NCBI RefSeq assembly: GCF_023195775.1
Contig: NZ_CP096205.1
Span: 186,001 to 250,000 of the forward strand
Reading direction: 5' to 3'
Length of the DNA stretch: 64,000 nucleotides
Source of the DNA: Flavobacterium azooxidireducens
GTDB lineage: Bacteria; Bacteroidota; Bacteroidia; Flavobacteriales; Flavobacteriaceae
Position 1 is the first letter of the stretch; each line of letters starts with the position of its first letter. The notes below the pieces were generated by a model. The model worked only from the letters and a program-made list of their open reading frames with translations, was not told the origin of the DNA and did no database searches. A program made the translations under genes and the position numbers. This document shows, piece after piece, positions 55,421-63,337 of this stretch.

Positions 55421-55954
55421 ATGGAAAAAAATATCATTCAAGCCTGCAGAAAAATGCACCGAGACGCCCAGCGGAAGGTGTATGAGCACATGGGACCCAA
55501 ATTGTATCAGTTATGCAAACGGTATCTCAAAAAAGAGGAAGAAATAGAAGAAGCTTTGGCCGATGCATTCTTTACTATTTTCACCAAAATTGATCAATTA
55601 AAAGAAGACCACGCGTTTGAAGCTTGGGCTCGAAAAATCACAGTCAATCAGTGTTTACTCACGTTGCGAAAAAATGTGAATTTTAATTTGTATTTAGAAG
55701 ATGTCAAATTATCCTCGCAACCCACAACGGACGAAATTACTGATTTGGAAGAGGAAGATTTACTCAACCTGCTTCAACTGATTCCCGACGGATGCAAAGC
55801 CATCTTTAATTTGTTTGTAATTGAAGGCTATTCACACAAAGAAATTGCACTGCAATTAGGTATTTCAGAAGGTACTTCAAAATCACAATTGAACGCTTCA
55901 AAAACCAAATTGAAAGAGTTAGTGAACAATTTTTATTATCAAAAGGCAAAATAG
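55421..55954 (+). CDS. ECF-type sigma-70 family RNA polymerase sigma factor
   Basis: A 177-residue extracytoplasmic-function sigma factor. Region 2 includes KLYQLCKRYLKKEEEIEEAL and the segment EAWARKITVNQCLL, and region 4 is CKAIFNLFVIEGYSHKEIA followed by LQLGISEGTSKSQLNASK, the recognition helix-turn-helix. The start is the ATG at 55421 (a GTG lies directly upstream). The next gene begins 2 bases after the stop and encodes a membrane-spanning protein whose short cytosolic part is the natural candidate for the anti-sigma factor. Confidence 0.93.
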   Translation: MEKNIIQACRKMHRDAQRKVYEHMGPKLYQLCKRYLKKEEEIEEALADAFFTIFTKIDQLKEDHAFEAWARKITVNQCLLTLRKNVNFNLYLEDVKLSSQPTTDEITDLEEEDLLNLLQLIPDGCKAIFNLFVIEGYSHKEIALQLGISEGTSKSQLNASKTKLKELVNNFYYQKAK

Positions 55955-55956
55955 TT

Positions 55957-58707
55957 ATGGAAAATCAAGATAAATTATACGATAAAATTCAACAAGCGGC
56001 AAAAAATGCCGAATCTAATTCATTTCCCGGAATGGAAAAAGTCTGGGCACGTGTGGAAGAAAAATTAGATAAAAAAGAAGATAAAAAAGTAATCGTTCTT
56101 TGGAAAAAATGGGCTATTGCCGCTTCTCTCCTATTGTTTGTATCCATTGGTTATCATTTTTTAAAATCGGATAAAGAAATTATTACAATTGAAAATCCAG
56201 TTGTGATTGAAAATAAAGATACAATTCAAAATGTTTCTCCTTTAAAAATTGAGAAACCGGAAGAAAAAGTGGTTGTTTCTGCTGAAGTTGAATTTGAAAA
56301 GAATTCAAATGCTGAAACAATTTCTCAAGAATCAATCCTAAAAAATTCTATTAAAAAAGAACAACAAGTGGTTTCGGTTTTTAATGACAGTTTGATGAAA
56401 TTGAATGATTTAATTGCTTTAGATGAAGAAAAAAGTAAATTAGTTTCCAAAGAAATTCCAACTGTAAAAATTTCCAGCGAAGAAATAAATAAATTAACTG
56501 GAGAACGAATGATTACCGGAGTTGTAATGGATAATTATAATGTTCCTCTTCCAGGTGCAACAGTTCTCATCAAAGGAACTTCGAAAGGAACTAATACTGA
56601 CTTTGACGGTAAATTTTCTATCAAAGCCAAAAAAGGAGAAACGTTGGAGTTTAGCTATGTTGGAATGCAAACGCAAACAGCTAAAATTGATAGTTCTACT
56701 AATTTGAATATTGCGTTAGCAGATGATAGTACATTAGAAGAAGTCGTCGTTGTAGGTTATGGAACAACTACCAAAGAAGCCTATACCGGCACTGCAACTA
56801 AAATTAGTTCAAGCGAAATAAAAAAAGATAGAAAAAGAAATAATTCAGAAAAGGCTTTAGTTTGGAACTCTAAATCTGATAAAGGTGAATTTCAAGTCAA
56901 AGCTGAAGCTCTGCAATCAAATAGTCAATCTTTACAAGGAAAAGTTGCAGGAGTCTATATTAATGATGCTAATAAAAAATTTAAGGGAAATAATAATATA
57001 ACTTTAAGAGGAACTAATTCAATAAACTCGAAAAATGAACCACTAATCATTTTAGACGGACGTCCAATTTCCCAAAAAGAGATGCAAGTGCTTAATCCAA
57101 ATGATATCAAAGATATTACGGTTTTAAAAGATGCATCAGCCACATCTTTATATGGAAGTACCGGAAGAAGTGGCGTAATCGTCATCACCTCCAAAAGCGG
57201 AAAAGTTGAAAAACTCTCCAAAAGACAACTCAAAAAGAAACTAAAAGAATTAGAAGAAGCTCAAAAACAAGCACCAAATCAATGGCCTGTTAATGATCCA
57301 ATCCAAAATGAATCGTATGAATCATTTGAAGAAAATGCCTTCGAGAGTCCGAGTACCGCACCGCTTTCTACGTTTTCGATTGATGTTGACAATGCCTCTT
57401 ACACCAACATTCGTCGTTTTATCAACAACGGGCAAACCGTGCCAAAAGATGCGGTTCGTGTGGAAGAAATGATTAACTTCTTTAAATACAATTATACTGA
57501 ACCAACCAATGAACATCCGTTTTCCATTCACACCGAATACAGCGATTGTGCTTGGAACAGCAATCACAAAGTGTTGAAAGTTGGTTTGCAAGGAAAAAAT
57601 ATTCCAACAGATAATTTACCGGCTTCCAATTTAGTTTTTCTGGTTGATGTTTCGGGTTCGATGAACGAACAAAATAAATTACCATTGCTCAAACAATCGA
57701 TGAAAATTTTGGTAGAGCAGCTTCGTAAAAAAGATAAAGTTTCGATTGTGGTGTATGCCGGAGCTGCCGGAATGGTCTTACCACCAACTTCGGGCGACGA
57801 TAAAAAGACCATTATCGATGCGTTAGAAAAATTACAAGCAGGCGGAAGCACAGCTGGTGGTGCAGGAATTGAATTAGCCTATAAAATTGCTCAGGAAAAC
57901 TTTGTCAAAAACGGAAACAACCGAGTGATTTTAGCTACTGACGGCGACTTTAATGTGGGAGCTTCATCTAATACAGACATGCAAACGTTAATTGAAGAAA
58001 AAAGAAAAAGTGGTGTTTTCCTAACTTGTTTAGGCTACGGAATGGGCAATTACAAAGACAGCAAAATGGAAACCATTGCCAACAAAGGAAACGGAAATTA
58101 TGCTTATATCGACAATATTCAAGAAGCCAATCGCTTTTTAGGAAAAGAATTCAAAGGGTCGATGTTTGCCATCGCCAAAGATGTGAAAATTCAAATCGAA
58201 TTCAATCCGCAACACGTGCAAGCCTATCGATTGATTGGGTATGAAAACCGAAAACTGAAAGACGAAGATTTTGTGAATGATACCATTGATGCCGGCGAAT
58301 TAGGAAGCGGTCACACCGTTACGGCATTGTATGAAATTATTCCGACCAACGTAAAAAGCGACTTTTTCAAAGAACCAATTGACTTAAAATATTCTAAAAC
58401 AGAAAATTCTTCAACCGTTTTTGGTAATGAATTGGCTACTATCAAATTTAGATACAAAAAACCGGATGGCGAAAAAAGTATTGAAATGGTTCAGGTTATT
58501 GAGAATAAATCAATTCCGATTGAAAATTCATCCGAAGATTTTAAATTTTCGTCCGCTGTTGCTTGGTTTGGATTGAAATTAAGAGATTCAAAATTAGTTC
58601 ATAATAAAGACAGTGAAGCCATCAAAACCTTGGCAAAAAAAGGAATTTCAATTGATGAAGATGGTTACAAATCCGAGTTTATCCGATTGGTTGAAACCGT
58701 AAAATAA
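55957..58707 (+). CDS. membrane-anchored TonB-plug/VWA (YfbK-like) fusion, putative anti-sigma
   Basis: A 916-residue protein with a rare order of domains. Residues 1-50 are cytosolic (SFPGMEKVWARVEEKLDKKE is like the N-terminal part of FecR-type anti-sigma proteins), 52-69 a single transmembrane helix, 70-180 a Glu/Lys-rich linker, about 183-265 a CarboxypepD_reg domain (ITGVVMDNYNVPLPGATVLI), then the SusC-type signature LEEVVVVGYGT and a TonB plug (about 295-410: LIILDGRPISQKEMQ, DITVLKDASATSLYGSTGRS). No beta-barrel follows. From about residue 450 on is a YfbK/VWA domain with the MIDAS motif DVSGSMN (about 564). It is thus inner-membrane, with the rest periplasmic. Confidence 0.85.
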   Translation: MENQDKLYDKIQQAAKNAESNSFPGMEKVWARVEEKLDKKEDKKVIVLWKKWAIAASLLLFVSIGYHFLKSDKEIITIENPVVIENKDTIQNVSPLKIEKPEEKVVVSAEVEFEKNSNAETISQESILKNSIKKEQQVVSVFNDSLMKLNDLIALDEEKSKLVSKEIPTVKISSEEINKLTGERMITGVVMDNYNVPLPGATVLIKGTSKGTNTDFDGKFSIKAKKGETLEFSYVGMQTQTAKIDSSTNLNIALADDSTLEEVVVVGYGTTTKEAYTGTATKISSSEIKKDRKRNNSEKALVWNSKSDKGEFQVKAEALQSNSQSLQGKVAGVYINDANKKFKGNNNITLRGTNSINSKNEPLIILDGRPISQKEMQVLNPNDIKDITVLKDASATSLYGSTGRSGVIVITSKSGKVEKLSKRQLKKKLKELEEAQKQAPNQWPVNDPIQNESYESFEENAFESPSTAPLSTFSIDVDNASYTNIRRFINNGQTVPKDAVRVEEMINFFKYNYTEPTNEHPFSIHTEYSDCAWNSNHKVLKVGLQGKNIPTDNLPASNLVFLVDVSGSMNEQNKLPLLKQSMKILVEQLRKKDKVSIVVYAGAAGMVLPPTSGDDKKTIIDALEKLQAGGSTAGGAGIELAYKIAQENFVKNGNNRVILATDGDFNVGASSNTDMQTLIEEKRKSGVFLTCLGYGMGNYKDSKMETIANKGNGNYAYIDNIQEANRFLGKEFKGSMFAIAKDVKIQIEFNPQHVQAYRLIGYENRKLKDEDFVNDTIDAGELGSGHTVTALYEIIPTNVKSDFFKEPIDLKYSKTENSSTVFGNELATIKFRYKKPDGEKSIEMVQVIENKSIPIENSSEDFKFSSAVAWFGLKLRDSKLVHNKDSEAIKTLAKKGISIDEDGYKSEFIRLVETVK

Positions 58708-58723
58708 AAAATTGGTTACTCTT

Positions 58724-58759
58724 AAAACCTGACAATTAACTCAAATTGTCAGGTTTTTT
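58724..58759 (+). terminator. VWA fusion gene terminator
   Basis: AAAACCTGACAATT (58724-58737) and AATTGTCAGGTTTT (58744-58757) form a perfect 14-bp stem with a 6-base loop, followed by T residues. The ACCTGACA core also occurs in the hairpin at 30810. Confidence 0.92.
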
Positions 58760-58833
58760 ATTAACCGTACTTTAACAACTGATGTATAAAATTTCTGAAA
58801 AAATTTCATCAAATTTGTTAAAAAAAGTAGTCT

Positions 58834-61212
58834 ATGTTTTTCAAAAGAATTAGTCTGACATTCCTCTTTCTTCTATCGTCGATTACGATGTTACAAGCAC
58901 AAGAAAAATTCACGATTAGCGGAACTATTTCCGATCAAAAAAGCAATGAATCACTCTACGGAGTTAACATCATTGTAACCGACACAAAATCGGGAGCAAC
59001 GACCAACGAATATGGTTTTTACTCCATTTCCTTATCCAAAGGAACTTATTTAATTCAAATTAGTTATGTTGGTTTTCAAACCATTGAAGAAACAATTGTT
59101 TTAGATAAAAACATTCGAAAAAACTTTTCATTATTCGAATCGAGTCAGCAATTAAGCGAAGTCGTTTTAACCGAACGAAAAGCCAAAGCAGAAATTCGTA
59201 AACCAGAAATGAGTGTGAACAAACTTTCCATCCAAGAAATCAAAGAAATGCCGGTTTTGTTAGGAGAAGTTGATATTGTGAAATCGTTGCTCACGTTGCC
59301 TGGTGTCACAAGTGCCGGCGAAGGTCAATCCGGATTTAACGTGCGTGGTGGTGGAGCCGATCAAAATTTGATTTTATTGGACGAAGCTACCATTTATAAT
59401 TCCTCTCATTTATTTGGATTGTTTTCGGTTTTTAATCCCGATGCAATCAAAGATTTGAAATTGTATAAAGGTGGAATTCCAGCTCGTTATGGTGGAAGAT
59501 TATCATCCGTTTTAGATATTTATCAAAAAGAAGGAAACAGTAAAGAATATCATGTGAATGGCGGAATTGGTATCATTTCCAGTCGATTAATGGCGGAAGG
59601 TCCAATTGTAAAAGACCGTGGCTCATTTTTGGTTGCAGGAAGAGGTTCGTATGCTCATCTATTTTTAAAACTAACTGATAATGACAATTCCGCTTATTTT
59701 TATGATTTGAATACAAAATTGAGTTACAAAATAAATGACAACAACAACGTGTATTTTTCGGGTTATTTTGGTCGTGACGTCTTTAGTTTGAATAATGCTT
59801 TTGTGAATACGTATGGAAATGCGGTATTGAATTTACGATGGAATCATTTGTTTTCGGATAAATTATTCAGCAATATGTCGTTCATTTATTCGGATTATTA
59901 TTATGGCTTAGAATTGGATTTTGTTGGTTTCGAATGGAATAGTGGTATCAAAAATTACAACTTCAAATACGATTTCAAACATTATTTAAGCGATAAATTG
60001 AAATTAACCTATGGTTTAAATACGATTTATTATGATTTTAATCCCGGTAAAATTGAACCTAGCCGTCCGGATTCAGGCATTAATGAAGACCAATTAGATA
60101 GAAAATATGCATTAGAATCGGCTGTTTATGTAGATGCCGAACATCAATTAACCGAAAAACTAACGGTTTCCTATGGATTTCGATACAGTAACTTTTTACG
60201 TTTAGGCGAGCAAACGTTGAATGTGTATGAAAACAATCAAGCAGTCAATTTTAATTCAGATTTTCAAATTTATGAAAGTGCCACTCCGATTGGAACAGTT
60301 TCCTATGGAAAAAATGAAACGATTGCCAGTTTCAACAATTTAGAGCCTCGTTTTTCTGTTTCGTATGCGTTAAATGACAATCAATCTGTAAAAGCAAGTT
60401 ATAACCGAATGAGTCAGTATTTGCATTTGATTTCAAATACACAATCGCCTACTCCATTGGATGTTTGGGCTCCAAGTGACAACTTTTTGAAACCGCAATT
60501 ATTAGATCAATATGCTATTGGTTATTTTCAAAATTTTAAAGATGATGCTTATTCTGTTGAAGTGGAAACGTATTACAAAGACATCAAAGATCGCGTAGAT
60601 TATATTGATGGTGCTAATTTAATTGCCAACGAAGCCATTGAAAGAGTCGTTTTAAACGGCCGCGGAAGAGCCTACGGATTAGAAGTTTTATTTAGAAAAA
60701 ATGCAGGTCGATTCAACGGTTGGTTATCGTACACTTTAGCCAGAACCGAACAACAAGTGTTGGGAAGAACACCTGAAGAAACCGGAATTAACAACGGAAA
60801 TTGGTACAAAACAGGCTTCGACAAATTAAACGACATTTCAATTGTTGGAAATTATAAATTGAATGAAAAATGGCGTTTTGGAGCTAATTTTTCCCTTCAA
60901 ACAGGTCAACCTGTCACTTTCCCAAATGGTCAATATGAATATTTAGGTATCACTGTTCCGAATTATGGTCTTCGAAATGAAGATCGTTTGCCAACCTATC
61001 ATCGTTTGGATGTTTCTGCGACATTAACACCTCGCAAAAACAAAGATAGAAAATGGCAAGCCGAATGGGTTTTTGGTTTTTATAATATTTACAATCGTCA
61101 AAATGCGGCTTCGATAACTTTTCGTCAAAATGATGAAACAGCTAAAAATGAGGCAGTTCGATTATCTATTTTCGGAATTGTTCCGAGTGTAACGTATAAT
61201 TTTAAATTTTAA
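58834..61212 (+). CDS. TonB-dependent receptor
   Basis: A 792-residue outer-membrane receptor. After a signal peptide (MFFKRISLTFLFLLSSITML plus QAQ) comes a CarboxypepD_reg domain (ISGTISDQKSNESLYGVNII), a plug domain (about 125-225, with GFNVRGGGADQNLILLDEAT and GGIPARYGGRLSSVLDIYQK) and a beta-barrel to the last residue Phe (YNFKF end). The barrel has no SusC-type extension. The next gene, 3 bases later, encodes a DUF4249 lipoprotein. Receptors of this type take up large ligands with energy from TonB; the ligand is unknown. Confidence 0.94.
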   Translation: MFFKRISLTFLFLLSSITMLQAQEKFTISGTISDQKSNESLYGVNIIVTDTKSGATTNEYGFYSISLSKGTYLIQISYVGFQTIEETIVLDKNIRKNFSLFESSQQLSEVVLTERKAKAEIRKPEMSVNKLSIQEIKEMPVLLGEVDIVKSLLTLPGVTSAGEGQSGFNVRGGGADQNLILLDEATIYNSSHLFGLFSVFNPDAIKDLKLYKGGIPARYGGRLSSVLDIYQKEGNSKEYHVNGGIGIISSRLMAEGPIVKDRGSFLVAGRGSYAHLFLKLTDNDNSAYFYDLNTKLSYKINDNNNVYFSGYFGRDVFSLNNAFVNTYGNAVLNLRWNHLFSDKLFSNMSFIYSDYYYGLELDFVGFEWNSGIKNYNFKYDFKHYLSDKLKLTYGLNTIYYDFNPGKIEPSRPDSGINEDQLDRKYALESAVYVDAEHQLTEKLTVSYGFRYSNFLRLGEQTLNVYENNQAVNFNSDFQIYESATPIGTVSYGKNETIASFNNLEPRFSVSYALNDNQSVKASYNRMSQYLHLISNTQSPTPLDVWAPSDNFLKPQLLDQYAIGYFQNFKDDAYSVEVETYYKDIKDRVDYIDGANLIANEAIERVVLNGRGRAYGLEVLFRKNAGRFNGWLSYTLARTEQQVLGRTPEETGINNGNWYKTGFDKLNDISIVGNYKLNEKWRFGANFSLQTGQPVTFPNGQYEYLGITVPNYGLRNEDRLPTYHRLDVSATLTPRKNKDRKWQAEWVFGFYNIYNRQNAASITFRQNDETAKNEAVRLSIFGIVPSVTYNFKF

Positions 61213-61215
61213 GTA

Positions 61216-62034
61216 ATGAAACATTTCAAATATAGTTTACTACTATTAATCAGTCTCTTAACATTTGGATGCGAAGAAGTTGTGGATGTTGATTTGAATA
61301 CAGCTCCGCCAAAATTAGTAATCGAAGCTTCCATTAATTGGGTAAGAAATACGCCTGGAAATATTCAGGCTGTAAAACTATCAACCACAACAAATTATTT
61401 TGCAGATGAAGTTCCGCCGGTTACAGATGCAATTGTAACCATTACCAATAGTGAAGGTACGATTTTTACTTTCACACAATTAGATGAACCCGGTTTATAT
61501 ATTTGTGCTGATTTTGTTCCGGTTGTAAATGAAACGTATACATTAGTTGTTGTTTATGATGGTGAAACCTATACTTCAACCGAAAGATTATTGGCCACTC
61601 CAGAAGTTATTCGTGTTGAACAACGTAATGATGGCGGTGTTTTAGGCGAGGATGTGGAAGTAAAATTCTTCTTTAATGACATTCCGAATGAGACTAATTT
61701 TTACTTTTTAGGAATTTTTGATCCTTATAAAGTTATACCGGAATACGGTGTTTTGGAAGATCGCTTTTTTGAAGACAATGAAATGTTCGGATTATATTTT
61801 AGCGAAGATTTAGTAGCAGGTGATACATTGACATTTACAATGAATGGCGTTTCGCAAAATTATTTCAATTACCTCAACATACTTTTGGCTCAAACGGGAA
61901 GTAATGCAGGTCCCTTTAGCACACCAACTTCCACCGTTCGAGGTAACATAGTTAATCAAACAAATTTTGATAATTTTGCGTTGGGTTATTTTAGATTGAG
62001 TCAAACAGAAATTAATGAGTATATTATTGAGTGA
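61216..62034 (+). CDS. DUF4249 outer-membrane lipoprotein
   Basis: A 272-residue lipoprotein: signal peptide MKHFKYSLLLLISLLTFGC with lipobox Cys19. The mature part opens with EEVVDVDLNTAPPKLVIEAS, the hallmark of DUF4249, and continues as beta-sandwich repeats (DAIVTITNSEGTIFTFTQLD). DUF4249 proteins are nearly always found immediately after a TonB-dependent receptor gene, as here, and probably cap the receptor or help bind the substrate. The C-terminal end (LRLSQTEINEYIIE-like) is complete. Confidence 0.88.
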   Translation: MKHFKYSLLLLISLLTFGCEEVVDVDLNTAPPKLVIEASINWVRNTPGNIQAVKLSTTTNYFADEVPPVTDAIVTITNSEGTIFTFTQLDEPGLYICADFVPVVNETYTLVVVYDGETYTSTERLLATPEVIRVEQRNDGGVLGEDVEVKFFFNDIPNETNFYFLGIFDPYKVIPEYGVLEDRFFEDNEMFGLYFSEDLVAGDTLTFTMNGVSQNYFNYLNILLAQTGSNAGPFSTPTSTVRGNIVNQTNFDNFALGYFRLSQTEINEYIIE

Positions 62035-62048
62035 TTTCTTTCTAAAAA

Positions 62049-62079
62049 TTTCTCACAGAAAGCACAGAAAACACTGAAA
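62049..62079. repeat. left inverted repeat of the GxxExxY unit
   Basis: A 31-bp CACAGAAA-rich sequence starting TTTCTCACAGAAAGCACAGA. It matches the reverse complement of 62588-62618 at 29 of 31 positions. Confidence 0.92.
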
Positions 62080-62190
62080 TAGATTCTGTGACTTTTGATT
62101 GTTTATTAAAAATATATTTTAGCCCATGTTGAATTTAATAAGATTAATTCATACATTTTTATATTTTTGAAATTATAAAATATAAGATGA

Positions 62191-62568
62191 ATGGAAAATA
62201 ATGAATTAACTTATGAAATAAGAAGTGCTATATTTGAAGTATTTAAAGAACTGGGGCCAGGTCTGTTAGAAAGTGTTTACGAAGCCGCATTGTGTTATGA
62301 ATTGGAAGAAAGAGGATTTGACATTAAATGTCAACTTAACTTGCCGGTAATTTATAAAAGTAAAGATTTAGGTTTAGGATATCGATTAGATATATTAGTA
62401 AATGATAGCATTATCATTGAAATAAAATCAGTTGAAGAAGTAAAAAATGTTCATAAAAAACAATTGTTAACCTATTTGAAATTAACAAATAAGAAACTGG
62501 GGCTTCTAGTAAATTTTAACGCTGATTATCTGAAAGATAAAGAAAGTATAATTAGAATTATTAATTAG
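62191..62568 (+). CDS. GxxExxY protein (PD-(D/E)xK nuclease-like)
   Basis: A 125-residue protein of the GxxExxY family. The name-giving motif is in ELGPGLLESVYEAALCYELE, and the nuclease-like core in YRLDILVNDSIIIEIKSVEEV (Asp, then Glu-x-Lys), as in PD-(D/E)xK enzymes. Activity and role are unknown; members are widespread in environmental bacteria in many copies. The gene is enclosed by 31-bp inverted repeats at 62049-62079 and 62588-62618, so that the unit (570 bp) has the look of a small mobile element. Confidence 0.88.
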   Translation: MENNELTYEIRSAIFEVFKELGPGLLESVYEAALCYELEERGFDIKCQLNLPVIYKSKDLGLGYRLDILVNDSIIIEIKSVEEVKNVHKKQLLTYLKLTNKKLGLLVNFNADYLKDKESIIRIIN

Positions 62569-62587
62569 AAAACGAATTACACAAAAT

Positions 62588-62618
62588 TTTCTGTGTTTTC
62601 TGTGTTTTCTGTGAGAAA
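62588..62618. repeat. right inverted repeat of the GxxExxY unit
   Basis: A 31-bp TTTCTGTG-rich sequence ending TTTTCTGTGAGAAA, nearly the exact reverse complement of 62049-62079. It ends 4 bases before the start codon of the thiamine pyrophosphokinase gene. Confidence 0.92.
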
Positions 62619-62622
62619 AAAA

Positions 62623-63285
62623 ATGTCATCACATCACATAGTTCGAGACGATCAAGAACCAGCACTAATTATTGCTAATGGTGCCGCTTGTAGCGAAGAA
62701 TTGCTAGGACAGTTGTTAGAATGGTCACCTATTGTAATTGTCCTAGATTCTGCGATCAGTCGTGTGATTGAATTAGGTATTAAAGTAGATGTATTACTAG
62801 GTGATTTTGACAGAGATTTTGATGCCGATTATTACAAAGAAATTCAATATCCGCTTGAAATCGTTCACACACCCGACCAAAACAAAACCGATTTAGAAAA
62901 AGCGTTTGATTATTTGGTTGAACGAAATTTTCCTGCTGTAAATGTCGTTTGGGCAACCGGTAAAAGAGCCGATCATACTATAACCAATATCACTTCCATT
63001 GTAAAGTTCAGAAATAAATTGAAAATTGTTTTATTTGACGATCATTCTAAAATATTTCTTATTCCCAAAAAATATGAAAAATGGTATCCTAAAAACACTG
63101 TCATTTCGTTGATTCCAATTGGAGCTGTTCATGGCATTCATTCTCGAAATTTATTTTATCCGTTAGAAAATGATTCATTAACAATCGGCTACAGAACCGG
63201 AAGCAGTAATCATGTTGCCGAAGATGGCATAGTGACCATCGAACACGAAGAAGGCGATTTAATTTTAATGGAATGTTGGGATTAA
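62623..63285 (+). CDS. thiN: thiamine pyrophosphokinase
   Basis: Converts thiamine to thiamine pyrophosphate with ATP. The 220-residue protein has the metal-binding motif LLGDFDRDF (usually GDFDS), HTPDQNKTDLEKAFDYL (the D-K-T-D motif) and ATGKRADHTITNITSI (G-x-R-x-D-H), with a C-terminal beta-sandwich domain. The start at MSSHHIV is chosen as the longer frame consists of the inverted repeat of the neighbouring element. Any earlier promoter would have been disturbed by that element. A terminator follows. Confidence 0.93.
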   Translation: MSSHHIVRDDQEPALIIANGAACSEELLGQLLEWSPIVIVLDSAISRVIELGIKVDVLLGDFDRDFDADYYKEIQYPLEIVHTPDQNKTDLEKAFDYLVERNFPAVNVVWATGKRADHTITNITSIVKFRNKLKIVLFDDHSKIFLIPKKYEKWYPKNTVISLIPIGAVHGIHSRNLFYPLENDSLTIGYRTGSSNHVAEDGIVTIEHEEGDLILMECWD

Positions 63286-63315
63286 AAAAATGCCCGTTAA
63301 ACAACGAGCATTTTT
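63286..63315. terminator. bidirectional terminator after thiN
   Basis: AAAAATGCCCGTT and AACGAGCATTTTT form a stem with one mismatch and a 4-base loop, between convergent genes. Confidence 0.85.
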
Positions 63316-63337
63316 AGTATATCTAATTATCTATCAA

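Noticed and set aside
62593..62622. N-terminal extension of thiamine pyrophosphokinase (MFSVFSVRKK)
   Set aside because: These codons are the 31-bp inverted repeat of the neighbouring element, and the family N-terminus fits the ATG at 62623.
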